From the NCBI RefSeq assembly GCF_022059845.1, contig NZ_CP091851.1, forward strand, positions 1 through 64,000: a stretch of 64,000 nucleotides of DNA. Direction: 5' to 3'. Each line of letters starts with the position of its first letter. Position 1 is the first letter of the stretch. A program made the translations under genes and the position numbers. Of the stretch, positions 26,494 through 35,649 are shown one piece after another. This DNA is from Terrirubrum flagellatum (GTDB lineage Bacteria > Pseudomonadota > Alphaproteobacteria > Rhizobiales > Beijerinckiaceae). The notes under the pieces are model-generated. The model saw only the letters and a program-made list of their open reading frames with translations. It made no database searches and was not told the DNA's origin.

Positions 26494-28698
26494 ATGATCG
26501 CCTCCCGTCTCCGCCCGCTTCGCGGCGCGCGCCTCCGCTTTGTCTCTGTTTTTCTCGCCGCGGCTCTCATCCCGTCCATCGCAAAGGCCGAGATAAGACA
26601 AGTCACGCCTGCTGATGAGGGGAAGATCAACGCGCTGATCGCGCGCATGTCCGTCAATGAGAAGATCGGCCAGCTCAATCTGGTCGGGCGGCTCGACGTG
26701 ATTCCAACCGACCTCATTCGCGCGGGCGGCGTTGGCGGCGCCATGAACTACATCGATCCGCGCGAGATCATCGAAGTGCGCCGCGCGGCGCGCGAGTCGC
26801 GGCTGAAGATTCCGCCGATCATCGGGCTTGATGCGGTGCATGGCATCGCGACCTATTTTCCGCTGCCGCTCGGGCAGGCGTCGAGCTGGAACCTGCCTCT
26901 GATCGAGGAGGCCTCGAACTGGGTCGGGCGCGAAGCCGCGGCGATGGGCATCGACTGGACCTTCGCGCCGATGGCTGACCTGTCGCGCGATCCGCGCTGG
27001 GGCCGCGTGCTCGAAGGCGCGGGCGAAGATCCCTATCTCGGCGCGCAGATCGCGGCTGCGCGCGTGCGCGGCTATCAGAGGGCTGGCCTCGCTGCGACGG
27101 TGAAGCATTTCGTCGGTTACGGGGCTCCGGAGGGCGGGCGCGACTACAACTCGTCCTGGATACCGACCGAGCAGCTTTTCGATTCCTATCTTCCGCCGTT
27201 CGAGGCGGCGCTGAAAGCCGGCAGCATCACGGTGATGGCGGCGTTCAACGCGCTCAATGGCGAGCCCGCGACTGCGAGCCCCTATCTGCTCACCGAACTG
27301 CTGCGCAAGCGCTACGGTTTTCGCGGCTTCGTCACCTCGGATTTCGATTCCATCGGTGAACTTGTGCGGCATGGCATCGCGAGGGATCGCGCGGAGGCCG
27401 CGCGGAAGGCGCTGATAGCAGGCGTCGATATGGATATGTTCGGCGGCGCCTACAGCACGTTTCTTCCCGGCGAAGTGAAATCAGGACGCGTGCCGATGCG
27501 CGTGCTGGATGAAGCCGTGCGCCGCGTGTTGCGCGTGAAATTCCAGCTCGGCCTCTTCGACAAGCCCGACGTCGACCCCGCCACGACGGAAGCGAAGCTT
27601 CGCACGCCGGCGGCGCGCGATGCGGCGCGGCGCATGGAGCGGGAGTCGATGATCCTGCTCAAGAATGCGAACGACATCCTGCCGATCAAACCCGGCATTG
27701 GCTCGATCGCGGTGATTGGCGCCATGGCGCGCCATGAGGAGGATCGCATCTGGACCGACCCCGCCGGCATTCCGCGCAAGGAGACGCAGACGCTTCTCGC
27801 CGCCATCGAGGAGCGCAAAAAAGGCGCGACCGTGCGTTACGCCAAGGGCGTCGACGCCTGCGGCGTCAAATATGAGGAGAAGGACGAAGCGACGGAGATC
27901 GCGAAATCGTCCGATCTGATCATCGCGATGTTCGGCGAAGATTGCGAATGGATGGGCGAGGGCGCGTCGCGCACGCAACTCACGCTGCCGGGCGTGCAGG
28001 AGGAATTGCTGCGCGCGCTCGTCGCCACGGGCAAGCCTGTGGTGCTGGTGCTGGCGACGGGCAGGCCGCTCGTCCTCACCTGGGCGAATGACAATGTCGC
28101 CGCTATTCTGCAGACCTTCCATCCCGGCACCGAGGGGCGGACGGCGATCGCGGAAATCCTGTACGGCGAGGCCAATCCGTCGGCAAAGACGGTGATGAGT
28201 TTCCCGCGTTCGGTCGGGCAATTGCCGATGTCCTATGATGCGCTGCCAACGGGACGGCCGCAGCAGGTGCGGCAGCGCTACGAGTCGATTTATCTCGATG
28301 AAGCTAACGAGCCGCTTTTCCCGTTCGGCTATGGTTTGAGCTATACGCGCTTCGCCTACGCCAACCTCAAGCTCTCCGCCGACCAGGTGAAGCGCGACCG
28401 CACTGTCGACGTCTCCGTCGATGTGACCAACAGCGGCGGCCGCGACGGGCAGGAGATCGTCGAGCTCTATGTGCGCCAACCGGTAGCCAGCCGGTCGCGC
28501 CCGGTGCGGCAGCTCAAGGGTTTCGCGAAGGTCGCGCTGAAGGCCGGTGAGACAAAGCGCGTGACGATCCCGCTCGATGCGAAATCGCTCGGCTTTCACG
28601 ACGCGAAGGGGCGCTATGCGGTGGAGCCCGGCCGCTTCGACGTCTATGTCGGCGCGGATTCGCGCGCGACGCTGACCGCGCCGCTTGATGTAGAGTAG
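26494..28698 (+). CDS. bglX: periplasmic beta-glucosidase, glycoside hydrolase family 3
   Basis: This 734-residue BglX-type enzyme removes terminal beta-linked glucose. A signal peptide covers about residues 1-32 (ending IAKAE), placing it in the periplasm. The GH3 N-terminal barrel has KHFVGYG and the nucleophile Asp283 in VTSDFDS. The (alpha/beta)6-sandwich domain follows, with LKNANDILPI, and then a C-terminal fibronectin III-like domain with ELYVRQPVAS. Next to an OpgC-like acyltransferase and an SGNH esterase, it may act on periplasmic beta-glucans; that link is inferred. Confidence 0.92.
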   Translation: MIASRLRPLRGARLRFVSVFLAAALIPSIAKAEIRQVTPADEGKINALIARMSVNEKIGQLNLVGRLDVIPTDLIRAGGVGGAMNYIDPREIIEVRRAARESRLKIPPIIGLDAVHGIATYFPLPLGQASSWNLPLIEEASNWVGREAAAMGIDWTFAPMADLSRDPRWGRVLEGAGEDPYLGAQIAAARVRGYQRAGLAATVKHFVGYGAPEGGRDYNSSWIPTEQLFDSYLPPFEAALKAGSITVMAAFNALNGEPATASPYLLTELLRKRYGFRGFVTSDFDSIGELVRHGIARDRAEAARKALIAGVDMDMFGGAYSTFLPGEVKSGRVPMRVLDEAVRRVLRVKFQLGLFDKPDVDPATTEAKLRTPAARDAARRMERESMILLKNANDILPIKPGIGSIAVIGAMARHEEDRIWTDPAGIPRKETQTLLAAIEERKKGATVRYAKGVDACGVKYEEKDEATEIAKSSDLIIAMFGEDCEWMGEGASRTQLTLPGVQEELLRALVATGKPVVLVLATGRPLVLTWANDNVAAILQTFHPGTEGRTAIAEILYGEANPSAKTVMSFPRSVGQLPMSYDALPTGRPQQVRQRYESIYLDEANEPLFPFGYGLSYTRFAYANLKLSADQVKRDRTVDVSVDVTNSGGRDGQEIVELYVRQPVASRSRPVRQLKGFAKVALKAGETKRVTIPLDAKSLGFHDAKGRYAVEPGRFDVYVGADSRATLTAPLDVE

Positions 28699-28710
28699 CG
28701 AGTTGGCGCC

Positions 28711-29793
28711 ATGAAGCGGTCGCCCAACTTGATCGATTTCTGGCGCGGCGTCGCTCTGGCGTCGATTTTCATCAATCACATTCCGGGCGTCTGGTTCGAG
28801 CGCTTCACACATCGCAATTTCGGCTTCTCCGATTCAGCCGAATTGTTCGTGCTGCTCGCCGGCTGGTCGTTGAGATTGTCGATCGGCGTCGACGCGCCCC
28901 GCGAAGGAATCGGCCGAACGGTGGCGCGCCTCGGCGGCCGCGCCGTCACGCTCTACGCCGCGCAAATCGTCATCTCGATGATCGCGCTCGCCATGATCGC
29001 GACGGCGGCGATCATGCTCGATAATCCGCTGATCCTCGACTGGCACAATGCGGGCGCAGTTTTCCACGATCCCGTTCCAGCTCACATCGGCCTCGTGCTG
29101 CTCACCCACCAGCTTGGCTATTTCGACATCCTGCCGCTCTATGTCGTGCTGATCGCGCTCGCGCCTTTGATTGCGGTGATCCATCGCGCGGCGCCCTGGG
29201 CGCTTCTGCCGGTCTCGTTCGCGATCTATCTCGCGGCGCTCATCTTCCGTTTCAATGCAGCGACCTGGCCGGTGGCCGGCGAATGGTATTTCAACCCGTT
29301 CGCCTGGCAGTTCATCTATGTCCTGGGCTTCCTCATCGCCGGCGGGGCGCGGCCGGGCCGGCCCCTGGCGCAGGCGCTGCCTTACCTGCGCTGGCCGGCT
29401 CTCATCTTTCTGCTGGTCGCCATGTGGGCCTGGCGGACCGACACAGTGCCCGATCCGCTGCAGGTCCCGGAGCCGACCACCCTGTTCGTGATCGACAAGA
29501 CCTACCTGTCGCCGCTGCGCCTCATCCATGCGCTGGCGCTCTGCGCGGGCTTTGTTGCCGTATATTCAGGAATCCTCCGGTATACCCCTTGGCTGGCTAG
29601 GTTCGGGTCCGTGCTGGGCCGGAATTCGCTCTATGTGTTCTGTATAGGTTCTCTTTTGAGCCTCGGGGGACAGCTCGTGAGAGCGGCTTTCCCGGTCAAT
29701 ATTTGGGTCGACGCCGCGGTCGTTGGGATCGGGCTCGCCGCAATGTGGGGGACGGCATGGTTGGCGGAGGCGCAAGACCGGTTGCGAAGCTGA
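28711..29793 (+). CDS. OpgC-like membrane acyltransferase
   Basis: This 360-residue integral membrane protein, with about ten hydrophobic segments, is of the OpgC family, related to acyltransferase 3. The N-terminal LIDFWRGVALASIFINHIPG has the conserved Arg and His of these enzymes, followed by FSDSAELFVLLAGWSL. OpgC of E. coli succinylates osmoregulated periplasmic glucans. It starts 12 bp after bglX and overlaps the following SGNH hydrolase, consistent with one operon acting on an envelope glycan. The acyl group and acceptor are not known here. Confidence 0.85.
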   Translation: MKRSPNLIDFWRGVALASIFINHIPGVWFERFTHRNFGFSDSAELFVLLAGWSLRLSIGVDAPREGIGRTVARLGGRAVTLYAAQIVISMIALAMIATAAIMLDNPLILDWHNAGAVFHDPVPAHIGLVLLTHQLGYFDILPLYVVLIALAPLIAVIHRAAPWALLPVSFAIYLAALIFRFNAATWPVAGEWYFNPFAWQFIYVLGFLIAGGARPGRPLAQALPYLRWPALIFLLVAMWAWRTDTVPDPLQVPEPTTLFVIDKTYLSPLRLIHALALCAGFVAVYSGILRYTPWLARFGSVLGRNSLYVFCIGSLLSLGGQLVRAAFPVNIWVDAAVVGIGLAAMWGTAWLAEAQDRLRS

Positions 29794-30560
29794 TCGCGGG
29801 AGCGATGGCGATTGCATTCGCGGTGACCGCCCCCTCCGCCGCGACCGAGACCCAGGCTGATAATCCCTGCCAGGCTCCGACCCAGACGGTCGCCTCGGCC
29901 GCGCCGCTGCCTCGCCTCGAGAAGCTGCTTCAAGGCAAGAAGGCGGTGCGCGTGCTCGCCATTGGCTCCTCCTCCACCGTCGGCGTCGGCGCCTCCTCGC
30001 CGCGCCTGACCTATCCGGTGCAGCTCGAATCCGAGCTCGAGAAGAGCTTCAAGGGCATCCATGTCGCCATGGTCGCCCGCGGCGTTTCCGGCGAGATCGC
30101 CGAGACCACCGCCGAGCGCCTGAAAATGGAGGTCGCCCTCAACAAGCCTGATCTCGTGCTCTGGCAGGTCGGCACCAATGACGCGCTGTCGCGGGTGCCG
30201 GTTGAGGATTTCTCGCGGACGGTGAGCCGGACGCTGAAGTGGCTCAAGGCGAACAAGATCGACGTCGTCATCGTCGGCATGCAGTTCACCAGAGGGGTCG
30301 CCAAGGACGAGCATTATCGCCTTCTCAAGGATGCGCTGAAGCAGATCGCCCAGGACGAGAACGTCCCGCTGATAAAGCGTTACGAGGCGATGCAGTATGT
30401 CGAGCAGATGCGCGACAGGCTCTCGCTGATGTCCGAAGATCAGCTCCATCTCAACGATCTCGGCTATCGCTGCATGGCCGAACATGTGGCGAAAGGCATC
30501 CTCGTCAGCGTCTTCACCACCGACGCTGCGCAGAAGGCGGCTGCGACGCCGTCGCAGTGA
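29757..30560 (+). CDS. exported SGNH/GDSL-type hydrolase
   Basis: This protein of about 267 residues has a hydrophobic N-terminus (secretion signal ending about SAATE). Its SGNH-hydrolase fold has block I as AIGSSSTVGVGA, with the nucleophilic serine in a GSSS rather than GDSL context, block III as VGTNDAL, and block V as DQLHLNDLGY, supplying the Asp-His pair. Such enzymes add or remove ester groups on glycans and lipids. The start overlaps the OpgC-like gene by 37 bp; ATG 29805 is an alternative. The pairing suggests esterification and de-esterification of the same polymer. Confidence 0.82.
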   Translation: MVGGGARPVAKLIAGAMAIAFAVTAPSAATETQADNPCQAPTQTVASAAPLPRLEKLLQGKKAVRVLAIGSSSTVGVGASSPRLTYPVQLESELEKSFKGIHVAMVARGVSGEIAETTAERLKMEVALNKPDLVLWQVGTNDALSRVPVEDFSRTVSRTLKWLKANKIDVVIVGMQFTRGVAKDEHYRLLKDALKQIAQDENVPLIKRYEAMQYVEQMRDRLSLMSEDQLHLNDLGYRCMAEHVAKGILVSVFTTDAAQKAAATPSQ

Positions 30561-30718
30561 AGGTCTCGGCGTCGGCGGAAAATCGGCGACGACGGCGACT
30601 TGATTTTCCATCTGATTGCTAAAGCCGGGCAATTAGGCGCTTTTCACTTGAAAGTGCTTCTTAAGCCTGTCCCCGGCCTTCGGCTTGGCATGGGCCGGCC
30701 TGCGTTCTAGATGTGGCC

Positions 30719-32194
30719 ATGAAGCATGACCCTCTCTCCGATAGCACGACGAACCTGACCCCCGAAGAGGCGGTCGCCGCGCTTGAACAGCACTACGCCG
30801 CCGCGACAGACGCGCTGCGAACCGCTCTCGACAAATATCTCGCCGACCGCGACCCGCCGACCCCGGCCGAGCGCGCGAGCTATCGCTATCCCGAACTGCG
30901 CATCGACTATCATCCCGACGGAGTGACGCCGACGAGCCGTCGCGCCTATGCGAAGTTCCCGGCGCCCGGCGCCTACGCCACCACCGTCACGCATCCCGCC
31001 GCCTATCGCACCTATCTGCTCGAACAGCTCAGGCCGCTGGTCAGCGAATATGGCGCGAGGATCTCGGTCGCCCCCTCGCAGCAGGAAATTCCATACCCTT
31101 ACGTCTTCGAGCGCGGCGACGAGTTGGGTCGCGGCGGCGTGACGCCGGCCGAGCTCGCGCGCTTCTTCCCGACGCCCGATCTCTCGGCGGTTGGAGACGA
31201 AGTCGCTGACGGGTTGTGGGAGCAAAAGGGCGACCTTCCGCGGCCGCTGTCGCTCTTCGATGCTGTGCGCGTCGATTTCTCACTGCGCCGTCTCGTGCAT
31301 TACACGGGGACCGACTGGCGCGCCGTGCAGCCCTGGGTGCTGCTGACCAACTATCATCGCTATGTCGATCAGTTCATCGCCTGGGGCGTGAAGCAGCTCG
31401 GCGAAGACAACGCGTTCGACAGACTGGTGTTGCCGGGCAATGTCGAGATCACGCGCGGCATGTCGGAGGCCGAGGCGACGGCGCTCGCCGCGACCTCGCA
31501 ATGGCATCGCTTCCAGATGCCGGCCTATCATCTCTGCGCGCCGAACGGGCAGGGCGTCACGCTGGTCAATATCGGCGTCGGCCCCGCGAATGCGAAGAAC
31601 ATGTGCGACCATCTCGCTGTGCTCCGGCCGCATTGCTGGCTGATGGTCGGCCATTGCGGCGGACTGCGCCAGGCGCAGCAGATCGGCGATTACGTTCTCG
31701 CCCACGCCTATCTGCGCGAAGACCATATTCTCGATGATGTCGTGCCGCCGGCCATTCCAGTTCCTGCGCTCGCCGAAGTGCAGGTCGCGCTGCAGGAAGC
31801 GGCGAAACTCGTCACCGGCGATTCCGGCGAGACGCTGAAGCAGCGCCTGCGCACCGGCACTGTCGTGACCTATGACGATCGCAACTGGGAGCTGCGCTGG
31901 AGCCAGGAGCGGCGGCGCATCAATCTCTCTCGCGCGATTGCCGTCGATATGGAGTCGGGCACCATCGCGGCGCAGGGCTATCGGCTGCGCGTTCCCTACG
32001 GCACGCTGCTTTGCGTTTCCGACAAGCCGCTGCATGGCGAGATCAAGCTGCCGGGCGCGGCGAACGCCTTCTATGATCGCGCGGTGAGCCAGCATCTGCA
32101 GATCGGACTGAAGGCGATCGATCTTCTGAAGACGCGGCGCGGCGAACTGCATTCGCGCAAGCTGCGCGCCTTCGACGAGCCGCCTTTCAGGTGA
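30719..32194 (+). CDS. amn: AMP nucleosidase
   Basis: This 491-residue enzyme hydrolyses AMP to adenine and ribose 5-phosphate, balancing the adenylate pool. The N-terminal regulatory domain (about residues 10-180) is typical of Amn, and the C-terminal phosphorylase-like domain contains NIGVGPANAKNMCDHLAVLRP, MVGHCGGLR and AVDMESGTIAAQGYR with the catalytic-region glutamate. The length is close to E. coli Amn. The ATG at 30719 is chosen over a GTG two codons earlier, with no clear ribosome-binding site. Adenine produced here could be reused by Apt (61032). Confidence 0.93.
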   Translation: MKHDPLSDSTTNLTPEEAVAALEQHYAAATDALRTALDKYLADRDPPTPAERASYRYPELRIDYHPDGVTPTSRRAYAKFPAPGAYATTVTHPAAYRTYLLEQLRPLVSEYGARISVAPSQQEIPYPYVFERGDELGRGGVTPAELARFFPTPDLSAVGDEVADGLWEQKGDLPRPLSLFDAVRVDFSLRRLVHYTGTDWRAVQPWVLLTNYHRYVDQFIAWGVKQLGEDNAFDRLVLPGNVEITRGMSEAEATALAATSQWHRFQMPAYHLCAPNGQGVTLVNIGVGPANAKNMCDHLAVLRPHCWLMVGHCGGLRQAQQIGDYVLAHAYLREDHILDDVVPPAIPVPALAEVQVALQEAAKLVTGDSGETLKQRLRTGTVVTYDDRNWELRWSQERRRINLSRAIAVDMESGTIAAQGYRLRVPYGTLLCVSDKPLHGEIKLPGAANAFYDRAVSQHLQIGLKAIDLLKTRRGELHSRKLRAFDEPPFR

Positions 32195-32200
32195 GACCGG

Positions 32201-32249
32201 AGCAACGTGCGGAAAAGTGGGAGCCGGTTTTCCGCAAAAAACGTTGCGA
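32201..32249. repeat. dispersed intergenic palindrome
   Basis: GCAACGT plus GCGGAAAA (32202-32216) pairs with TTTTCCGC (32228-32235) and ACGTTGC (32241-32247), with a five-A bulge. The core GGAAAAGTGGGAGCCGGTTT closely matches the copy at 45701-45746 and the inverted core at 13671-13719. It follows the amn stop codon. Confidence 0.75.
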
Positions 32250-32301
32250 CAAAAAATGGAGCGGCGCGGCGGTTCGAATTAAACGCCTGCAGCGCCGGAG
32301 G

Positions 32302-32778
32302 CTATCTCACCGCGAAGACGTCGTAGTCGACATAGCCGCCGGGGCCGCCTTTCAATGCCGCGATCTTGCCGATCGCCTGGATGCGATTGAGCCTTTGATA
32401 GGCGGGATGCGACGTCTGGAATGTCGGCGTCGTGATGAAGTAGCAATCGCTCGACGTCAGCGCCTCGCCAGCGCCCATGCGAGCGTAATTCTCCTGCGAC
32501 ATACTAACGACGCCGCCATAGGAGACGTAGATCAGCGCGCCGTCGTCAGTCCTGATCATCACGCGCGCGTCGACGCGGAAACTTCCTGACGGCATGATGC
32601 GCAGCCAGTCGCCGGACGGCGCGATGATCGCGCCTTTGAGAGCAGGCCCTTCGGCTCGTCCCTCGGCGCCATTGTGAAACACCATCAGGCTCGAATCGAT
32701 CGCATGGGATCCGCCCGATCCGGGATTATGCAGACGCATCAGAAATTCGGTTTCGATATGCGTTGAAGGCTCGATCAT
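32302..32778 (-). CDS. DUF3237 family protein
   Basis: This 158-residue soluble protein matches DUF3237: GAIIAPSGDWLRIMPSGSFRVDAR and SYGGVVSMSQENYARM are characteristic, as is the C-terminal YFITTPTFQTSHPAYQRLNRIQAIG. The predicted fold is a small beta-barrel and no function is established. GGAGG five to six bases before the ATG at 32778 decides the start over one nine codons upstream. It lies downstream of AraC and VOC genes on the same strand, with a hairpin between. Confidence 0.87.
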   Translation of the reverse strand: MIEPSTHIETEFLMRLHNPGSGGSHAIDSSLMVFHNGAEGRAEGPALKGAIIAPSGDWLRIMPSGSFRVDARVMIRTDDGALIYVSYGGVVSMSQENYARMGAGEALTSSDCYFITTPTFQTSHPAYQRLNRIQAIGKIAALKGGPGGYVDYDVFAVR

Positions 32779-32807
32779 TGAAGCCTCCTTTCCTTGAATC
32801 CTCACAG

Positions 32808-32844
32808 CCCGATCGCGCGAGCGAATGTCGCCCGCGCGATCGGG
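32808..32844. repeat. long GC hairpin between VOC and DUF3237 genes
   Basis: CCCGATCGCGCG (32808-32819) pairs perfectly with CGCGCGATCGGG (32833-32844) around 13 bases. No T-run follows on either strand, so it may attenuate or stabilise rather than terminate transcription leaving the VOC gene. Confidence 0.6.
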
Positions 32845-32853
32845 CGGCGGTTG

Positions 32854-33213
32854 CTACACGCAGACAGCCTCGACATTGTTCCCGTCGGGATCGATCAGGA
32901 ACGAGGCGTAGTAGGTCGGGCTGTAGTCCTTGCGCGGCCCCGGCTTGCCATTGTCCTTGCCGCCGGCCTTCAGCCCTGCGGCGTGGAACTTGTCGACGGC
33001 GTCATGGTCTTTCGCCGAGAACGCGACATGGGCGCCGGCGCCGGATTTGGCGTCGCTTGCGTAAAGCCAGAGCGCGGGGGCGCCGGCCGGCCCGAAACCC
33101 GCATAGCCTTCGCCTTCGGAGTCGAGCACGAAACCGAGCGGCTTGAGCGCGGCCTTGTAGAAGCGGATGCTGGCGGCGAGATCACGCACCCGCAAGCCAA
33201 GATGATCATACAT
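32854..33213 (-). CDS. VOC-family (glyoxalase/bleomycin-resistance-like) protein
   Basis: This 119-residue protein has the vicinal-oxygen-chelate fold. It begins MYDHLGLRVRDLAASIRFY, with His4 as first metal ligand, and ends SFLIDPDGNNVEAVC, where the Glu is the last ligand. Such proteins may be lyases, dioxygenases or binding proteins; the substrate is not evident. It starts 19 bp after the AraC-family regulator on the same strand, suggesting co-transcription. Confidence 0.88.
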   Translation of the reverse strand: MYDHLGLRVRDLAASIRFYKAALKPLGFVLDSEGEGYAGFGPAGAPALWLYASDAKSGAGAHVAFSAKDHDAVDKFHAAGLKAGGKDNGKPGPRKDYSPTYYASFLIDPDGNNVEAVCV

Positions 33214-33232
33214 GAGAACCTCCGTTAGACGC

Positions 33233-34084
33233 TCAACTTAGGAGGGGCGTTGCGATCCGTTCTTGGAGAATCTTGCGGTCGCCTCTGGCGGCGTCGCGAT
33301 AGCGGCGCGGCGAAACGCCGGCGGCGCGATGGAACGTGCGCACGAAATTGGAAAGGTCCGCGAAACCGACGTCATAGGCGACATCGGTGATGGGCGCCGC
33401 TTCCTCGGCAAGAAGGCGCGCCGCATGGCGCAAGCGGCAGCGCACGAGATATTGATGCGGCGTCACGCCGAGGGCCGCCTTGAACACGCGCAGGAAATGG
33501 AAGGCGCTAAGATCGAAGCGGGCGGCGATCTGTTCGAGATCGATTTCTTCGTGCGCATTCCCGTCGAGCCAGAGCGCTGCTTCCACGGCGCGCTTCCGGT
33601 CGCGCGGCGCAAGCCGCATGCGTGATCGCGAACGGCCAGCGACAATGTCTCCGAAGCGCTGCGTCAACATCAGCGCCGCCTCGTCCGCGCTGACATCGCT
33701 TTCTCCTGCGGCGGCGACATCGGCGAATTCGCCGGCGACGACGATCTCGGCGAGAGGCGCGACGGCGCCGATGCGCCAGGTCTTTGGATCAACGCCGATC
33801 TCATCCGCGAGCGCCGCGGAGAATTTGATCGACAGGCATTCGTCGCCGCAGGCGTGATGCGTGTGCGAGCAGACAAATTCGTCGCCCGGCGCCCCGACCA
33901 TCAGCGAGCCCGGCGTCATCTCGAACGTCTCGCCGACCGCCTCGCAGCTGAAGCTGCCCTTCCGGACATAGGCGAGCGAATGCAGATCATGCATCTCCTC
34001 GAAGGGCGGATCATCAGGTCCGGAATCGCAGCGATAGTCGGTGATCGAAAGATCGGCGCTGCGGAACAGGGACTTCGCAAACAT
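33233..34084 (-). CDS. AraC-family transcriptional regulator
   Basis: This 283-residue regulator has an N-terminal cupin-like effector domain ([41 protein letters not shown], with several His/Cys that might bind metal) and a C-terminal pair of helix-turn-helices at about residues 180-275 ([46 protein letters not shown]). It is the first gene of the AraC-VOC-DUF3237 run. Control of those genes is inferred from position only. Confidence 0.88.
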   Translation of the reverse strand: MFAKSLFRSADLSITDYRCDSGPDDPPFEEMHDLHSLAYVRKGSFSCEAVGETFEMTPGSLMVGAPGDEFVCSHTHHACGDECLSIKFSAALADEIGVDPKTWRIGAVAPLAEIVVAGEFADVAAAGESDVSADEAALMLTQRFGDIVAGRSRSRMRLAPRDRKRAVEAALWLDGNAHEEIDLEQIAARFDLSAFHFLRVFKAALGVTPHQYLVRCRLRHAARLLAEEAAPITDVAYDVGFADLSNFVRTFHRAAGVSPRRYRDAARGDRKILQERIATPLLS

Positions 34085-34113
34085 GAGCGATCAGGCTTCC
34101 GTTGTCGGCGTGG

Positions 34114-34482
34114 TCACCACAGATTCTTCCCGTCGATGACGTCGACGGGAATGGCGTCGATATCGACATCGTCGAGTAGCCGGATGTTGATGCTGACGCG
34201 CATCTGCGAAAAGTCAGGCTTGCCATCGACCCAACTCGGCGTCTCCGTATAGGCGCCGCAGCCGCAGATGGCGCAATGGTGATGCTGCACTGTGTAGCTG
34301 CGCCATTGATAGGTCGCGACGCGATCGCGCGCAGTGAGCAGCTTGAACTTATCGGGCGTGTGATAGCTCCAGAGCGCGCCGCGCTTGGAGCAGAAGGAGC
34401 AGGTGCAGCGCGTCGCCTTGGCCGGAATCTCGGTCACCTCGAATTGGATGGCGTGGCAATGGCAGCTTCCCCGGACGGTCAT
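34114..34482 (-). CDS. GFA-family (glutathione-dependent formaldehyde-activating-like) protein
   Basis: This 122-residue CENP-V/GFA domain protein has zinc-ligand cysteines in the expected places: SCHCH at residues 6-10, CTCSFCSKRG at about 26-35 and HCAICGCG at about 69-76. Founding members catalyse S-hydroxymethylglutathione formation, but most small relatives have no assigned reaction. AAAGGA before the ATG supports the start. It is divergent from the second ABC transporter operon. Confidence 0.87.
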   Translation of the reverse strand: MTVRGSCHCHAIQFEVTEIPAKATRCTCSFCSKRGALWSYHTPDKFKLLTARDRVATYQWRSYTVQHHHCAICGCGAYTETPSWVDGKPDFSQMRVSINIRLLDDVDIDAIPVDVIDGKNLW

Positions 34483-34520
34483 CGGATGTCCTTTCCTCTT
34501 TGCGATCTTCTAGGACAGGC

Positions 34521-34543
34521 CTGCTGACAGGGGCTGTCAGCAG
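34521..34543. promoter_or_regulatory. perfect palindrome between GFA and ABC genes
   Basis: CTGCTGACAG (34521-34530) and CTGTCAGCAG (34534-34543) form a 10-3-10 inverted repeat. It lies 12 bp upstream of a candidate promoter for the binding-protein gene. With no T-run it is better read as an operator than a terminator. Confidence 0.45.
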
Positions 34544-34554
34544 CGAGCGGCGGC

Positions 34555-34582
34555 TTGACCGATTTGCATAGGCAATTAGTGT
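34555..34582 (+). promoter_or_regulatory. candidate promoter of the second ABC operon
   Basis: TTGACC (34555-34560) and TAGTGT (34577-34582) are 16 bp apart, about 80 bp before the binding-protein start codon. The -35 is good and the -10 is weak. Confidence 0.35.
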
Positions 34583-34664
34583 GAATCCATGGAACGCCGC
34601 TTGCAGGGGAGCGGCGAAAGCTGGCGCGACGCTATCGCGCGATTGCGCCGCAGAGGAGGCAGGC

Positions 34665-35621
34665 ATGAACAAGTGGATGGCGGGCGCTGCGGCGCTGGCG
34701 TTCGGACTGTGGAGCGCGGGCGCTGACGCGCAGACCAAGGTGTCGATTGGCATTTCCGGCTGGACCGGTTTCGCGCCGCTGACGCTCGCGAAAGAAGCGG
34801 GCATCTTCGCCAAGAACGGCCTCGACGTGACGATCAAGAAGGTGCCGCAGGGCACGCGCCATCTCGCCATCGCGTCGGGCGACATCCAGTGCGCGGCGAC
34901 GACTGTCGAGACCTGGATCGTCTGGAACGCCAATGGCGTCGCGACGAAGCAGCTCTTCCAGCTTGACAAGTCCTATGGCGCCGACGGCATGGCGGTGCGC
35001 GGCGCGATCGCGTCGATCAAGGATCTCAAAGGCAAGACGGTGGCGGCGTCAGCGCCCGGCACGTCGCCCTATTTCGCGCTCGCCTGGATGCTGAAAGAGA
35101 ACGGCATGACGGTGAAGGACGTCACCGTCGTCAACATGGAGCCGGGGCCTGCTGCGCAGGCGCTTCTCGCCGGCCAGAACGATGCGGCCATGACCTACGA
35201 GCCTTATCTCTCGGCTGTGCGCGCCAAGCCCGAGGCCGGCAAGATCATCGCCACCACGCTCGATTATCCCATGGTGATGGACACGTTCGGCTGCACGCCG
35301 AAATTCATCAGCGAGAATGAAGCGGCGGTGAAGGCGATCACGAAGAGCTATTTCGAAGCGCTCGAAATGATCAAGAGCGACCAGAAGAAGGCCTACGAGA
35401 TCATGGGCGCCGACGTGAAGCAGAGCGGCGAGGATTTCGGCAAATCGGCGGGCTATCTCCGTTGGTCGGACGCCGAGGGCAACAAGAAATTCTTCTCCGG
35501 CGAATGGCAGAGCTTCACCGCTAAGGCGGCGGATCTGCTGCTCGAAATGGGGCTGATCAAGGAGAAGCCTGACGCCGCGACTCTGGTCGACACGCGTTTT
35601 GCGACTGCGAGCGGGAGCTGA
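34665..35621 (+). CDS. NitT/TauT-type ABC substrate-binding protein
   Basis: This 318-residue periplasmic binding protein has a signal peptide at about residues 1-27 (ending ADAQ), then SIGISGWTGFAPLTLAKEAGIFAKNGL and LKGKTVAASAPGTSPYFALAW, typical of the SsuA/TauA family. GAGGAGGCAGGC before the ATG at 34665 decides the start. It opens an operon completed by the permease at 35989 and the ATPase at 36773, but is separated from them by 367 bp of repeats. The substrate is unknown; it is not a close copy of the protein encoded at 21200. Confidence 0.88.
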   Translation: MNKWMAGAAALAFGLWSAGADAQTKVSIGISGWTGFAPLTLAKEAGIFAKNGLDVTIKKVPQGTRHLAIASGDIQCAATTVETWIVWNANGVATKQLFQLDKSYGADGMAVRGAIASIKDLKGKTVAASAPGTSPYFALAWMLKENGMTVKDVTVVNMEPGPAAQALLAGQNDAAMTYEPYLSAVRAKPEAGKIIATTLDYPMVMDTFGCTPKFISENEAAVKAITKSYFEALEMIKSDQKKAYEIMGADVKQSGEDFGKSAGYLRWSDAEGNKKFFSGEWQSFTAKAADLLLEMGLIKEKPDAATLVDTRFATASGS

Positions 35622-35649
35622 AACCAGTAGCGTGCGAGCGCAGGTTCAC

